Part shown: one piece after another, positions 7,864 through 16,070 of the stretch
Layout: each line of letters opens with the position of its first letter
Position numbering within the stretch: position 1 is the first letter of the stretch
Source of the DNA: Hyphomicrobiales bacterium
GTDB lineage: Bacteria; Pseudomonadota; Alphaproteobacteria; Rhizobiales; Rhizobiaceae
Assembly (NCBI GenBank): GCA_021775415.1
Contig: JAJFHV010000022.1
Location: forward strand, 1-39,332
DNA: 39,332 nucleotides
Reading direction: 5' to 3'
The notes under the pieces: model-generated
Told to the model about the DNA's origin: nothing
What the model saw: only the letters and a program-made list of their open reading frames with translations
Databases searched by the model: none
Made by a program: the position numbers and the translations under genes

Positions 7864-7895
7864 CGCTTGTCAGGGATATCCGGGTGTGACAAGCG
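7864..7895. promoter_or_regulatory. 9-base inverted repeat before the EamA exporter gene
   Basis: CGCTTGTCA (7864-7872) and TGACAAGCG (7887-7895) are perfect inverted copies with a 14-base spacer, ending 27 bases before the exporter start. A TATAAT (7840-7845) lies just upstream, although I see no good -35 box. The position between a possible -10 element and the start codon fits an operator or a 5'-leader hairpin. Confidence 0.4.
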
Positions 7896-7922
7896 TCAAT
7901 TTGGACACCAGGCAAGAACCCA

Positions 7923-8885
7923 ATGGCCTTGAGTGTTGCACCACTCGACCAATTGGAAATTTGCTACCAGTTCATGCCATTCCTGCAGTTAAATTTGAGC
8001 GACAACCTTCGCGGCAGCCTGTTGATGGTGATTGCCATGGCAGGGTTTGCGGTCAATGACGGATTTATCAAATTCGTAGGTCAAAACCTGCCGCTGGGGG
8101 AAATTCTTCTGATCCGGGGCCTGTTTGCAACAGCTCTTGTTGCGGTGATGGCCAAACTGCTGGGACAACTAAGACCCCTGTCAGCCGTAATGACAAAAGT
8201 AATGTTACTGCGAACCGCAGGTGACATTATCGCGACGGTTTCATTCCTGACGGCCCTGTTTAACATTCCATTTGCAAATGTAAGCGCCGTTCTGCAGGCG
8301 CTACCGCTCGTCGTAACCCTTGGCGCAGCGGTGTTTTTTGGTGAAAAAATCGGCTGGAGGCGCATGAGCGCAATCCTTGTTGGCCTACTGGGTGTGCTCC
8401 TCATTATCCGGCCCGGATTTGAAGGATTTAGTGTATTTTCTCTCTATAGCCTGATGGCTGTGGCAGGATCGACCATCCGGGACCTCGCATCAAGAAGATT
8501 GCCTGCCGAGATACCCAGTCTGTTTGCGAGTCTTGTCAATATAACAGGAGTTACAGTCCTCGGTGGCCTCATTGCACTTTTCCAGGAGTGGCAACCGGTG
8601 GAAGCAAGCCAATACGCTGCAATGGCGGCTGCCTCTGTTTTCCTCGTTATAGCTATTTTTGGAGTAACCGCCGCTATGCGTATTGGGGAGGTTGGCTTTG
8701 TGTCACCATTTCGTTATTTCGTATTGTTGTTTTCTATCCTCATTGGCATGATGTTTTTTGCCGAAATCCCCGACACAATAACAATTATCGGTTCATTGAT
8801 CGTCGTCGCCAGCGGCATATATACGCTGTACCGCGAGAGAATAGTGCGGAAACAAATGATCACCGCACCCCCTACAAGATCATAA
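7923..8885 (+). CDS. DMT-superfamily transporter (EamA family)
   Basis: Inner-membrane protein of 320 residues with about ten hydrophobic helices in two repeated EamA halves (for example 'LLMVIAMAGFAVNDGFIKFVG' at the start of the first and 'YSLMAVAGSTIRDLASRR' at the start of the second). The family exports metabolites or amino acids, but the substrate cannot be read from sequence. The first 17 residues are hydrophilic and the ATG at 7974 is an alternative start; neither has a strong ribosome-binding site (AGG about ten bases before the first). A 9-base inverted repeat lies directly upstream. It runs towards the fdhD operon on the same strand, with 39 bases between the stop and the presumed fdhD start, but a functional link is not obvious. 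Confidence 0.85.
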   Translation: MALSVAPLDQLEICYQFMPFLQLNLSDNLRGSLLMVIAMAGFAVNDGFIKFVGQNLPLGEILLIRGLFATALVAVMAKLLGQLRPLSAVMTKVMLLRTAGDIIATVSFLTALFNIPFANVSAVLQALPLVVTLGAAVFFGEKIGWRRMSAILVGLLGVLLIIRPGFEGFSVFSLYSLMAVAGSTIRDLASRRLPAEIPSLFASLVNITGVTVLGGLIALFQEWQPVEASQYAAMAAASVFLVIAIFGVTAAMRIGEVGFVSPFRYFVLLFSILIGMMFFAEIPDTITIIGSLIVVASGIYTLYRERIVRKQMITAPPTRS

Positions 8886-8924
8886 TTCTGTCGCCTGCAA
8901 TTGGCGTGACGTTTTTGACCTTGT

Positions 8925-9866
8925 ATGCTCTACATTCCCGTAAGCTGCACCTTGCTTTCCAAACCAACAGGATTTCGCGATCAATTGACCACCCCCGATA
9001 AAACCCAGTACCTGATTTCGCCAGACCCAACTGACCCAAGGCTTTCGACCGAGGTTTCCGGCATAGATCACACCGGCAACACCCAGCAAACCCGGGTCGT
9101 ACACGAGCGCGCATTGACACTGTTTCTGAATTCCCAGGAAGTAGTGACAATCATGACCATTGGCGATCATCCGGAGCTTCTGGCAATCGGATATCTAGTC
9201 AACCAGAACATGCTTGCCAGCCATGACGATGTCACCGAAGTTGAATATGACGAGGACTTGCAAGTTGTTGTTGTTCGCACCGGGAATGAAACCGATTTTG
9301 AAGAAAAAATGAAAAAGAAGGTCCGTACTTCTGGATGCGCTCAAGGCACTGTGTTTGGCGACATCATGGAGAGTTTTGACAAGATAAAGCTCCCGCCCGA
9401 TGCAAAATTCAAGACAAGTTGGCTTTATGAGCTCACCAAAAAAATCAACACCACACCGAGCCTCTACCTGGAAGCGGGTGCTATCCACGGCTGCGTATTA
9501 TGTGAGCAGGACCGGCCACTGGTCTATATGGAAGATGTGGGTCGTCACAATGCGGTCGACAAGATTGCCGGCTGGATGTTTACCAACAAAATAGAGCCAG
9601 GCGACAAGATTTTTTACACAACCGGGCGGCTGACTTCGGAAATGGTAATCAAGACTGCGATGATGGGAATTCCAATTTTGGTGTCGCGTTCAGGGTTTAC
9701 CGCTTCCGGTGTAGAACTTGCCAGGCAGGTTGGACTGACACTTATCGGTCGGGCTCGGGGCAAACGCTTTTTGGCTCTGGCTGGTAAAGATCGCATCGAA
9801 TTCGATGCGCAGGTGGATACCAACATCGAAGAAGAACCAGGCCACGCCCGCAAGGGTAGCCAATGA
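8925..9866 (+). CDS. fdhD: Formate dehydrogenase accessory sulfurtransferase FdhD (divergent subtype)
   Basis: A 313-residue FdhD-family protein. FdhD passes sulfur from a cysteine desulfurase to the molybdenum cofactor to activate formate dehydrogenase. Family hallmarks are 'YMEDVGRHNAVDKI' (about 201-214), 'TTGRLTSEMV' and 'MGIPILVSRSGFTASGVELA'. The usual Cys-x-x-Cys after the N-terminal domain is replaced by 'TSGCAQGT' with one cysteine (Cys138), while a Cys-x-x-Cys (Cys190 and Cys193, in GCVLCEQD) occurs just before the DVGRHN motif. The start is uncertain: there is no clear ribosome-binding site, and the first 30-40 residues resemble no domain. Its stop overlaps mobA by four bases. No formate dehydrogenase structural genes are in the window. 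Confidence 0.87.
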   Translation: MLYIPVSCTLLSKPTGFRDQLTTPDKTQYLISPDPTDPRLSTEVSGIDHTGNTQQTRVVHERALTLFLNSQEVVTIMTIGDHPELLAIGYLVNQNMLASHDDVTEVEYDEDLQVVVVRTGNETDFEEKMKKKVRTSGCAQGTVFGDIMESFDKIKLPPDAKFKTSWLYELTKKINTTPSLYLEAGAIHGCVLCEQDRPLVYMEDVGRHNAVDKIAGWMFTNKIEPGDKIFYTTGRLTSEMVIKTAMMGIPILVSRSGFTASGVELARQVGLTLIGRARGKRFLALAGKDRIEFDAQVDTNIEEEPGHARKGSQ

Positions 9867-10510
9867 CAATCGGGAAAGATACTACGCTTGGGGTTGTATT
9901 GGCAGGTGGACTTTCGCGGCGCATGGAGGGGCCGGAGAAAAGCTTGCTGCCCTTGGCGGGCGAACCACTGATCGCGATGGTTACCCAACGATTGGCGGCC
10001 CAAACATCCAAGCTCATCATCAATGCGAATGGCGACCCGAGCAGGTTCTCGTTTCTGGATTATGCAGTTGCACCCGATACACTTGATGGTCACGTTGGTC
10101 CCCTTGCGGGTGTTTTGACTGCAATGCGATGGGCCGACCAACATGCCCCAAACCTCACCCATATTCTAACTGCTGCTTCTGACACCCCGTTTTTTCCAAT
10201 GGATTACGCCGAAAAAATGCAAAGCACTGCAAATGAACAGCAGATTGATATTGCATTGGCCTGTTCCAACGGACGCAGGCATCCGGTATTTGGATTATGG
10301 CCAGTGCGGCTGGCGGATGCACTTGAGGAATTTCTTGTGAAAGAAGAAGGGCGAAAAGTAATGCTGTTTGTTGAACGGTTTTCCAATTGCCAGGTAGAAT
10401 TCAATAACGCGACAGGCCTCAATCAATCCTGTGATCCGTTTTTCAACGTAAATACGCCGGAAGATCTCCTTGAAGCAGAAACCATGGCATCATCAACAGG
10501 TGGAGCATGA
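9863..10510 (+). CDS. mobA: Molybdenum cofactor guanylyltransferase
   Basis: Cytosolic enzyme of 215 residues that joins GMP from GTP to molybdopterin cofactor to make the bis-MGD form used by DMSO-reductase-family enzymes such as formate dehydrogenase. The nucleotide-binding signature near the N terminus, VVLAGGLSRRM followed by EKSLLPLAG, is that of MobA. 'GPLAGVLTAM' and 'AASDTPFFP' (metal-binding Asp) follow in the expected order. The ATG overlaps the fdhD stop (ATGA), with AAGGG about seven bases upstream, and the gene in turn overlaps mobB by four bases, so it is translated as part of one operon. Confidence 0.93.
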   Translation: MTIGKDTTLGVVLAGGLSRRMEGPEKSLLPLAGEPLIAMVTQRLAAQTSKLIINANGDPSRFSFLDYAVAPDTLDGHVGPLAGVLTAMRWADQHAPNLTHILTAASDTPFFPMDYAEKMQSTANEQQIDIALACSNGRRHPVFGLWPVRLADALEEFLVKEEGRKVMLFVERFSNCQVEFNNATGLNQSCDPFFNVNTPEDLLEAETMASSTGGA

Positions 10511-11028
10511 TCAACAAGAAGTGCTTTGGCATCTCTGGCTGGAAAAACGCCGGCAAGACCACCCTCGTTGCAGGTCTTGTGAAAGAACTGACAAACCGCG
10601 GCTTGATTGTCTCAACGGTCAAACACGCCCATCACGGATTTGATCTTGACCAACCCGATACGGATAGCCATCAGCACCGCTCCTCAGGCGCGCGCGAGGT
10701 AGCCATCGTTTCATCAATGCGTTGGGCTATCATGCATGAACTGACACACGAGGACGAACCTGCACTTGATGATATTTTACTCAGGCTTTCGCCGTGTGAC
10801 CTGGTGTTGATTGAGGGATACAAGGGTGAGCCAATACCTAAAATCGAGATTATCGGCCCGGGCACACCAGATGAAGATCAAAGATGGCGGCAAGACGCCA
10901 ACATTGTCGGGGTCGCAACGGATGAAGCTTTGGACGGTTGCAAATTGCCTGTCTTTCCGCGCGGCGATGTCTCAAAAATCGCGGATTTCATCCATGCCCA
11001 TGTGAACACCGAGGTGGTCGATGCGTGA
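10507..11028 (+). CDS. mobB: Molybdopterin-guanine dinucleotide biosynthesis adaptor MobB
   Basis: GTP-binding P-loop protein of 173 residues, the normal MobB length. Walker A is GWKNAGKTT near residue 11, 'VSTVKHAHHGFDLDQPDTDSH' carries the conserved His/Asp segment, and 'DLVLIEGYKGEPIPKIEI' is the family's signature. MobB is thought to help MobA with nucleotide supply or hand-over and is often dispensable. It overlaps mobA by four bases (ATGA) and moeA by eight bases. Confidence 0.92.
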   Translation: MINKKCFGISGWKNAGKTTLVAGLVKELTNRGLIVSTVKHAHHGFDLDQPDTDSHQHRSSGAREVAIVSSMRWAIMHELTHEDEPALDDILLRLSPCDLVLIEGYKGEPIPKIEIIGPGTPDEDQRWRQDANIVGVATDEALDGCKLPVFPRGDVSKIADFIHAHVNTEVVDA

Positions 11029-12304
11029 CAAGCCTGCCAAACTGATCGATGACTGCTTCATTCATGACAAGGACCGTCTCCGGCATGAAGAAGCTCTGGC
11101 CATCCTGATGGAGCGCCTGGTTCCAATCGTCGAGCCTGAAACGATAAGCCTCGCCAACGCAAATAATCGTGTGCTTGCCAAAAGCATAATTGCCCCCCGC
11201 AACATTCCTGCTTTCGACAACTCCGCGGTTGATGGTTACGCATACGCGGCTTCGGATTTCGAAAATACCGGCGGGTTTTTCCCTCTTACTGCACGCATTG
11301 CCGCTGGAGACACAGACAAAATCGAGGTGCCCGCCAATACTGCTGCTCGAATTTTCACCGGCGCAAAAATGCCGCTGGGTACCGATACGGTAGCCATGCA
11401 GGAGGACTGTGAATCCCATGAACAGGATGGCACTGGCTTTATTGCAATCCCGCCTGGCCTGAGGTTGGGAGCAAACTGCCGCTTGTCGGGAGAGGACGTT
11501 GCAGCAGGATCACAAGTCGCGGGATCTGGTGAAGTTCTGCTTCCACAAGACCTCGCTGCAATTGCCTCAACCGGAATAGCTGACATTTCAGTTTTCAAAC
11601 GCCTGCGGATTGCGTGCGTTTCAACAGGAAACGAATTACTGCGCCCGGGAGAGACATTCCAGGATGGTAGAGTTTACGATTCCAACCACTTCATGATTTC
11701 AAGTCTCTTGGAAAGAACGGGTGCCAAAGTCACCGATTTGGGCATTCACCCAGACAGCGCAGAAGCAATCAACAAGGCCCTGAATGACGCCACCACAGAT
11801 CATGACGTGATTGTTACAACTGGGGGCGCATCCAAAGGCGAAGAGGACCATCTCATTGATGCTCTCGACACACTGGGCAAACGTCATGTTTGGCAATTGG
11901 CAATCAAACCGGGCAGGCCCATGAGCTTTGGCCAGATCGGCAACACTGTCATTTTTGTTCTTCCCGGCAACCCGGTTGCTGCATTTGTCTGTTTTCTGCT
12001 TTACGTTATGCCCTCCCTTACCCGTCTATCCGGTGCGGGTTGGCAAACTCCTCGGCGGTTTCCGATTCCGGCAGGATTTGAGATCCCATCCAAAAAGCCT
12101 GATCGCCGGGAGTTTTTAAGGGGGATTTTGGAAATGGACGAGCAGGGAAAACCGATCCTCAAGAAATTTCAGCGGGATGGTTCCGGGTTGATAAGTGGAT
12201 TGAGGGAAGCAGATGGCCTGATTGAGGTTCACGAGGAAGTTACAAAAATCTCCACCGGCGATATGCTGAATTTCATCCCGTTTAGTGAGTTTGGCCTAAT
12301 TTAG
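11021..12304 (+). CDS. moeA: Molybdopterin molybdenumtransferase
   Basis: Cytosolic enzyme of 427 residues that inserts molybdate into adenylated molybdopterin. It has the MoeA N-terminal region with 'PAFDNSAVDGYA' and 'IFTGAKMPLGTDTV', the central molybdopterin-binding domain with 'VSTGNEL', 'VTTGGASKGEEDHL' and 'LPGNPVA', and a C-terminal MoeA domain. It is slightly longer than usual because of about 25 extra N-terminal residues (DKPAKLIDDCFIHD), which look like a natural extension: the upstream GAGGTGG supports the start. It is the last gene of the fdhD-mobA-mobB-moeA unit; a 110-base gap follows before the ABC importer operon. Confidence 0.94.
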   Translation: MRDKPAKLIDDCFIHDKDRLRHEEALAILMERLVPIVEPETISLANANNRVLAKSIIAPRNIPAFDNSAVDGYAYAASDFENTGGFFPLTARIAAGDTDKIEVPANTAARIFTGAKMPLGTDTVAMQEDCESHEQDGTGFIAIPPGLRLGANCRLSGEDVAAGSQVAGSGEVLLPQDLAAIASTGIADISVFKRLRIACVSTGNELLRPGETFQDGRVYDSNHFMISSLLERTGAKVTDLGIHPDSAEAINKALNDATTDHDVIVTTGGASKGEEDHLIDALDTLGKRHVWQLAIKPGRPMSFGQIGNTVIFVLPGNPVAAFVCFLLYVMPSLTRLSGAGWQTPRRFPIPAGFEIPSKKPDRREFLRGILEMDEQGKPILKKFQRDGSGLISGLREADGLIEVHEEVTKISTGDMLNFIPFSEFGLI

Positions 12305-12414
12305 TGCTATGCTGATATTGCTATTCACTGAGCATTGATGCTGGTATAGCGCAAAACAAACAATAACGATCGCGCTGCAACCCACACGGCGCATTCGGGG
12401 GCACCAATAACAAT

Positions 12415-13221
12415 ATGAAACCCAAGCTACAAAAAGTCGCACCATCTGCGGATACGGAGCCGGTTCTGCATTTGAAAAACATCCACAAAAGGTATGGCGA
12501 ACTGGAGGTAATCAAGGGTGTTGAGTTAAAAGCGTGTCCTGGTGAGGTTGTGGCGTTAATTGGCTCTTCGGGCTCTGGGAAAAGCACCCTGTTGCGATGC
12601 GCCAATTTGCTGGAAATTCCTCAAGAAGGCGACATAATTTTCGATGGGAACCCGGTTCATTGGAAACAGAAATATGGTGGCCGTGTACCGGCGGACATGA
12701 ATGAGGTTTTAAAGCTACGCACCAATTTGAGCATGGTATTTCAGCAGTTTAATCTGTGGGACCACATGACGATTCTGCAAAATGTCATTGAAGCTCCAAT
12801 AACCGTGTTGGGTAAAGACAAACACGAGTCTGAAGAATTGGGACGCGAACTCCTCGCCAAGGTTGGCATTGTTGAAAAATGCGACAATTACCCTTCGCAA
12901 TTATCTGGTGGTCAACAGCAACGCGCAGCAATCGCCCGGGCATTGGCGATGGAACCAAAGGCCATGCTGTTTGACGAGCCAACAAGCGCGCTTGATCCCG
13001 AGCTTGAGGCTGAAGTTGTTGGCGTTATACGTAATCTGGCTGTCGAGGGACGTACGATGGTGCTCGTCACCCACGACATGAAACTTGCCCAAGATGTTGC
13101 AAACCATGTAATATTTTTGCATCAAGGAGTAATTGAAGAGGAAGGGAAACCTTCTCAGGTATTTGGAAAAACCAAATCAAGTCGCTTGCAGCAATTTTTG
13201 AGCGCTACTGCAAGCGCCTGA
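12415..13221 (+). CDS. Polar amino-acid ABC importer, ATPase (HisP/OccP type)
   Basis: ATP-binding subunit of 268 residues for a polar amino-acid or opine importer, on the cytoplasmic side of the inner membrane. It has Walker A GSSGSGKST (50-58), the Q-loop in 'MVFQQFNLWDHMT', signature LSGGQQQR, Walker B 'AMLFDEPTSALDPE' and switch His in 'LVTHDMKLA'. 'QFNLWDHMTILQNV' is typical of the HisP/GlnQ/OccP branch. The first 15 residues extend beyond most relatives. It is the first gene of a five-gene unit, 37 bases before the binding-protein gene. ATPase-first order differs from the usual binding-protein-first layout. Confidence 0.92.
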   Translation: MKPKLQKVAPSADTEPVLHLKNIHKRYGELEVIKGVELKACPGEVVALIGSSGSGKSTLLRCANLLEIPQEGDIIFDGNPVHWKQKYGGRVPADMNEVLKLRTNLSMVFQQFNLWDHMTILQNVIEAPITVLGKDKHESEELGRELLAKVGIVEKCDNYPSQLSGGQQQRAAIARALAMEPKAMLFDEPTSALDPELEAEVVGVIRNLAVEGRTMVLVTHDMKLAQDVANHVIFLHQGVIEEEGKPSQVFGKTKSSRLQQFLSATASA

Positions 13222-13258
13222 AAAAATTAAGGGGCGTTCAAACGTAGGGAGAAGAAAT

Positions 13259-13987
13259 ATGAAAAGACTTGTGATTGGGGCAGTTTTTGCGGCCCTAACT
13301 GCTGGCACGGCATTTGCTGCTGACACGGTTCGCATGGGTACAGAGGGTGCATATCCTCCATACAATTTCGTGAATGATGCCGGTGAAATTGATGGTTTCG
13401 AGCGCGATGTCGGTGACAAGCTGTGCGAAATCGCGAAACTCGAGTGCACATGGGTGAAGAATGACTGGGACAGCATCATTCCAAACCTCGTTTCCGGCAA
13501 CTATGACACCATTATTGCTGGCATGAGCATTACCGAAGAACGCGATCAGGTAATTGATTTCACAGAGGAATATTTCCCAGCAGATCCAAGCTCTTACGTT
13601 GGCTTGAGCAGCTCAAGTGATGACGCCATAACTGGTGTTGTGGCCGCTCAAACTGCTACCATCCAGGCCGCATATGTTGCAACCTCTGGTGCAACTGTTG
13701 TTGAATTCAAGACACCGGATGAGACCATCGCTGCGGTTCGTTCCGGTGAAGCTGATGCGGTGCTTGCCGATGATGCATTCTTGAAAAAATTCGTCGAAGA
13801 AAGTGGTGGAGAGCTCAAGTTTCTCGGACCTAAAGTCGCCATTGGCGGCGGCATCGGTTTGGGCATCCGTGAAAGTGACGGCGAGCTAAGGGCCAAACTC
13901 AACGTTGCAATCCAGACAATGAAATCAGACGGTTCATTGAATGCATTGATTGCAAAATGGTTTGATGGTCGCGACGGCGGTTACTGA
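13259..13987 (+). CDS. Polar amino-acid / opine ABC solute-binding protein
   Basis: Periplasmic ligand-binding protein of 242 residues (family 3). The signal peptide (MKRLVIGAVFAALTAGTAFA) is followed by 'RMGTEGAYPPYNF', 'GFERDVGDKLCEIAKL' and 'DSIIPNLVSGNYDTIIAGMSITEERDQVIDFTE', the classic core that binds the alpha-carboxyl and alpha-amino groups of amino acids; the Arg in ITEER is the likely carboxylate ligand. Two cysteines flank the CEIAKLEC segment, probably as the disulfide seen in lysine/arginine/histidine binders. A good ribosome-binding site (GGGAGAAG) precedes the ATG. A hairpin follows the stop. The FAD oxidoreductase gene next to it suggests that the ligand is oxidised after import. 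Confidence 0.92.
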   Translation: MKRLVIGAVFAALTAGTAFAADTVRMGTEGAYPPYNFVNDAGEIDGFERDVGDKLCEIAKLECTWVKNDWDSIIPNLVSGNYDTIIAGMSITEERDQVIDFTEEYFPADPSSYVGLSSSSDDAITGVVAAQTATIQAAYVATSGATVVEFKTPDETIAAVRSGEADAVLADDAFLKKFVEESGGELKFLGPKVAIGGGIGLGIRESDGELRAKLNVAIQTMKSDGSLNALIAKWFDGRDGGY

Positions 13988-13999
13988 TTCTGATGATTT

Positions 14000-14025
14000 T
14001 GCCGGGGCATGTGAGTGTCCCGGCA
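14000..14025 (+). terminator. Intercistronic hairpin after the binding-protein gene
   Basis: TGCCGGG (14000-14006) and CCCGGCA (14019-14025) form a seven-base GC-rich stem that can extend by two more pairs (one G-U). No proper T tract follows, only TCACTCCTTT. It probably stabilises the binding-protein mRNA or partly attenuates expression of the genes downstream, a common way to make more binding protein than permease. Confidence 0.6.
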
Positions 14026-14064
14026 TCACTCCTTTGAGGCACCCATTCACCAATTGAGGTATTC

Positions 14065-15189
14065 GTGCCGAACACAAAACCTAAAATAGTTGTTATCGGC
14101 GCCGGAATCATAGGTGCATCAACGACACTCCATCTTGCAAAGTCTGGTGCCGATGTAGAGTTGATAGATGAATCAACCCCTTCTAACCAGGCAACCATTG
14201 CTTCCTTTGGTTGGATCAACGCCAACACCCCCACGAACAAAAATTACTTTCGCTTTCGCATGAACGCCATTGACCGCTGGAAAACCCTGATTGCCGAGTA
14301 CCCATCTCTGCCGGTTCGTTTTTCCGGCAGCATCGATTGGGACATGGATGAAAATGAGATCGAGCCTACCCATGAACTCTACCAGGAACTGGGTTACGAT
14401 TCCGATTTAATCGACACCAAGCGTATTGAAGAACTTGTTCCAACACTCGAGGATGCACCTAAGGTTGCTATCATCAACCATTCCGAAGGCGTTGCAAATC
14501 CCGATCTGATTGCCAATGCCTTCGTGGAACTGGCAAAGCAGCACGGAGCAACCGTTAGAAGCGACACCAAAGTTGAGTGGCTGGACACAACCGGCAATCA
14601 AGTCAATACCGTCGTCACCCAGTCAGGCAGGATTGATTGTGATTACGTCATTGTTTGCACGGGAACTCAAACCGGCACCTTGCTTTCTCCCCTCGGAATT
14701 GAGGTTCCACTGGACAAAATCAAAGGAATGCTTGCAAGAACAAATCCCCTTGGCAGCATGTGCGACTATCTTGTCAGCATGCCGGATTTGCATTTTTGGC
14801 AAATGGAGGATGGCAGCCTCATTGTCGGTGAAAATCAGGCTGGCGATACTCTGACCACCTCAACAAAGAAACAGAAACAGTTGTTCCACGAACGTCTGAA
14901 CAATCGCCTGCCGCAAACCAGTGACACCAAAATTGAGACCATCTCCACAGGTACTCGCCCCGTTCCTTCCGACGGCATGCCAATTGTTGGTGCTGCAGGC
15001 TCGTTTTCAAATCTGTATGTGGCCGTATTGCATAGTGGTATTACGCTTGCACCCATCATTGGTAGCTCACTGGCCCGAGAAATTATTCGTGGGGAAACTG
15101 AGCGTAATCTTGAAGATTATCGTCTCGCCCGGTTTGATCAACTTGCTAACACAAATAACCCGCTCACAGCGGCGGGAGCATCAGCATGA
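14065..15189 (+). CDS. FAD-dependent amino-acid/amine oxidoreductase (DAO family)
   Basis: A 374-residue flavoprotein of the D-amino-acid oxidase/dehydrogenase type. The N-terminal dinucleotide fold is clear (VVIGAGIIGAST, glycines at 12-17, then ELIDE), and the C-terminal FAD contact 'VAVLHSGITLAPIIG' is typical of DAO proteins. There is no signal peptide, so it acts in the cytosol or at the inner membrane face. It starts with GTG, preceded by GAGGT five bases upstream. The stop overlaps the next permease gene (ATGA), so it is truly part of the importer operon. Related layouts occur in opine catabolism, where an FAD oxidase cleaves the imported secondary amine. The substrate is unknown: a D-amino acid, N-alkyl amino acid, imino acid or opine is plausible. 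Confidence 0.85.
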   Translation: MPNTKPKIVVIGAGIIGASTTLHLAKSGADVELIDESTPSNQATIASFGWINANTPTNKNYFRFRMNAIDRWKTLIAEYPSLPVRFSGSIDWDMDENEIEPTHELYQELGYDSDLIDTKRIEELVPTLEDAPKVAIINHSEGVANPDLIANAFVELAKQHGATVRSDTKVEWLDTTGNQVNTVVTQSGRIDCDYVIVCTGTQTGTLLSPLGIEVPLDKIKGMLARTNPLGSMCDYLVSMPDLHFWQMEDGSLIVGENQAGDTLTTSTKKQKQLFHERLNNRLPQTSDTKIETISTGTRPVPSDGMPIVGAAGSFSNLYVAVLHSGITLAPIIGSSLAREIIRGETERNLEDYRLARFDQLANTNNPLTAAGASA

Positions 15190-16070
15190 TGAGTTTTTGC
15201 GGCGACCCGGCGAGCTTGGCGGGATATCAATGGTGGCTTTGTTATCTCACCAACAACAACCATTTTTCGCTCTATTCCAGCTTCCTGACGGTTATGGCGC
15301 TGTTAGCTCTCACTGCACCGCTGGCAATGATTCTCGGGTTTGCAGGTGCACTGGCACGCCGCTCCGGAATTTTCCCCCTGAACCTGTTCGGTCAAATCTA
15401 TACCAGCCTGGCGCGGAGCGTACCGGAAATAATATTCTTTCTGTTTGTACCAATCGCGATGGATCAGGCATTTGAATATATCCGCCACAAAATCAAATGC
15501 CCGGAAGTTACTGACCCAGTCTACCAAGGCAATGATTTTGTGGTTTGTGCCGCAGCCAAGCTACCGCTCAGCACATCTGACGCATGGGTTCATTCCACTT
15601 ACGGCTTCCTGCTGGCGGCTTTGGGTTTTGCAATTGTCTTTGGTGCCCATGCTGCAAATACTATTCATGGCGCCCTGAACGCGGTACCGAAAAACCAGCT
15701 TGAGACGGCAGCATCTTATGGGATGTCCAGGCGCCAATCCTTTTGGCGCATACACTTGCCTCAAATGTGGGGGTATGCACTCCCTGGTCTTTCCAATCTC
15801 TGGATGATTTTGATCAAGGCAACGCCGCTGCTGTTTTTGCTCGGGGTTGAAGATATGGTCTATTGGGCAGGCCAAATATCCGGCACCAAAACCGCCGCCT
15901 ACTACGACTACCCGCATGGGGACTGGCGTCTCGGATATTTCGCAGCACTTTTGGTATTCTACCTATTGATGACCAGGGTCAGTGAAATAGTTTTCGGTCG
16001 GCTAAGCGCCCATTTTGCCACTGGTCAGGCAACGCTGGGTGGTGGCTCAACTCAAGGGCTTCAAGCATGA
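15186..16070 (+). CDS. Polar amino-acid ABC importer permease 1 (HisQ/OccQ type)
   Basis: Inner-membrane permease of 294 residues, somewhat longer than the 230-240 usual for HisQ. Early helices are followed by the block 'ARSVPEIIFFLFVPI' (ARSxPE in place of RGTPxLV), a hydrophilic region of about 60 residues with cysteines (KCPEV, FVVCAAAK), and the ATPase-docking EAA-like loop 'NTIHGALNAVPKNQLETAASYGMSRRQSFWRIHLPQ'. The extra length lies mainly in the polar segment between these blocks, presumably periplasmic. It begins inside the stop of the FAD gene and ends overlapping the next permease by four bases. Confidence 0.9.
   Translation: MMSFCGDPASLAGYQWWLCYLTNNNHFSLYSSFLTVMALLALTAPLAMILGFAGALARRSGIFPLNLFGQIYTSLARSVPEIIFFLFVPIAMDQAFEYIRHKIKCPEVTDPVYQGNDFVVCAAAKLPLSTSDAWVHSTYGFLLAALGFAIVFGAHAANTIHGALNAVPKNQLETAASYGMSRRQSFWRIHLPQMWGYALPGLSNLWMILIKATPLLFLLGVEDMVYWAGQISGTKTAAYYDYPHGDWRLGYFAALLVFYLLMTRVSEIVFGRLSAHFATGQATLGGGSTQGLQA

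Noticed and set aside
8886-8924. Molybdenum-cofactor riboswitch before the fdhD-mobA-mobB-moeA unit
   Set aside because: The leader between the exporter stop and the presumed fdhD start is only 39 bases, too short for the known element, and no suitable structure is visible.
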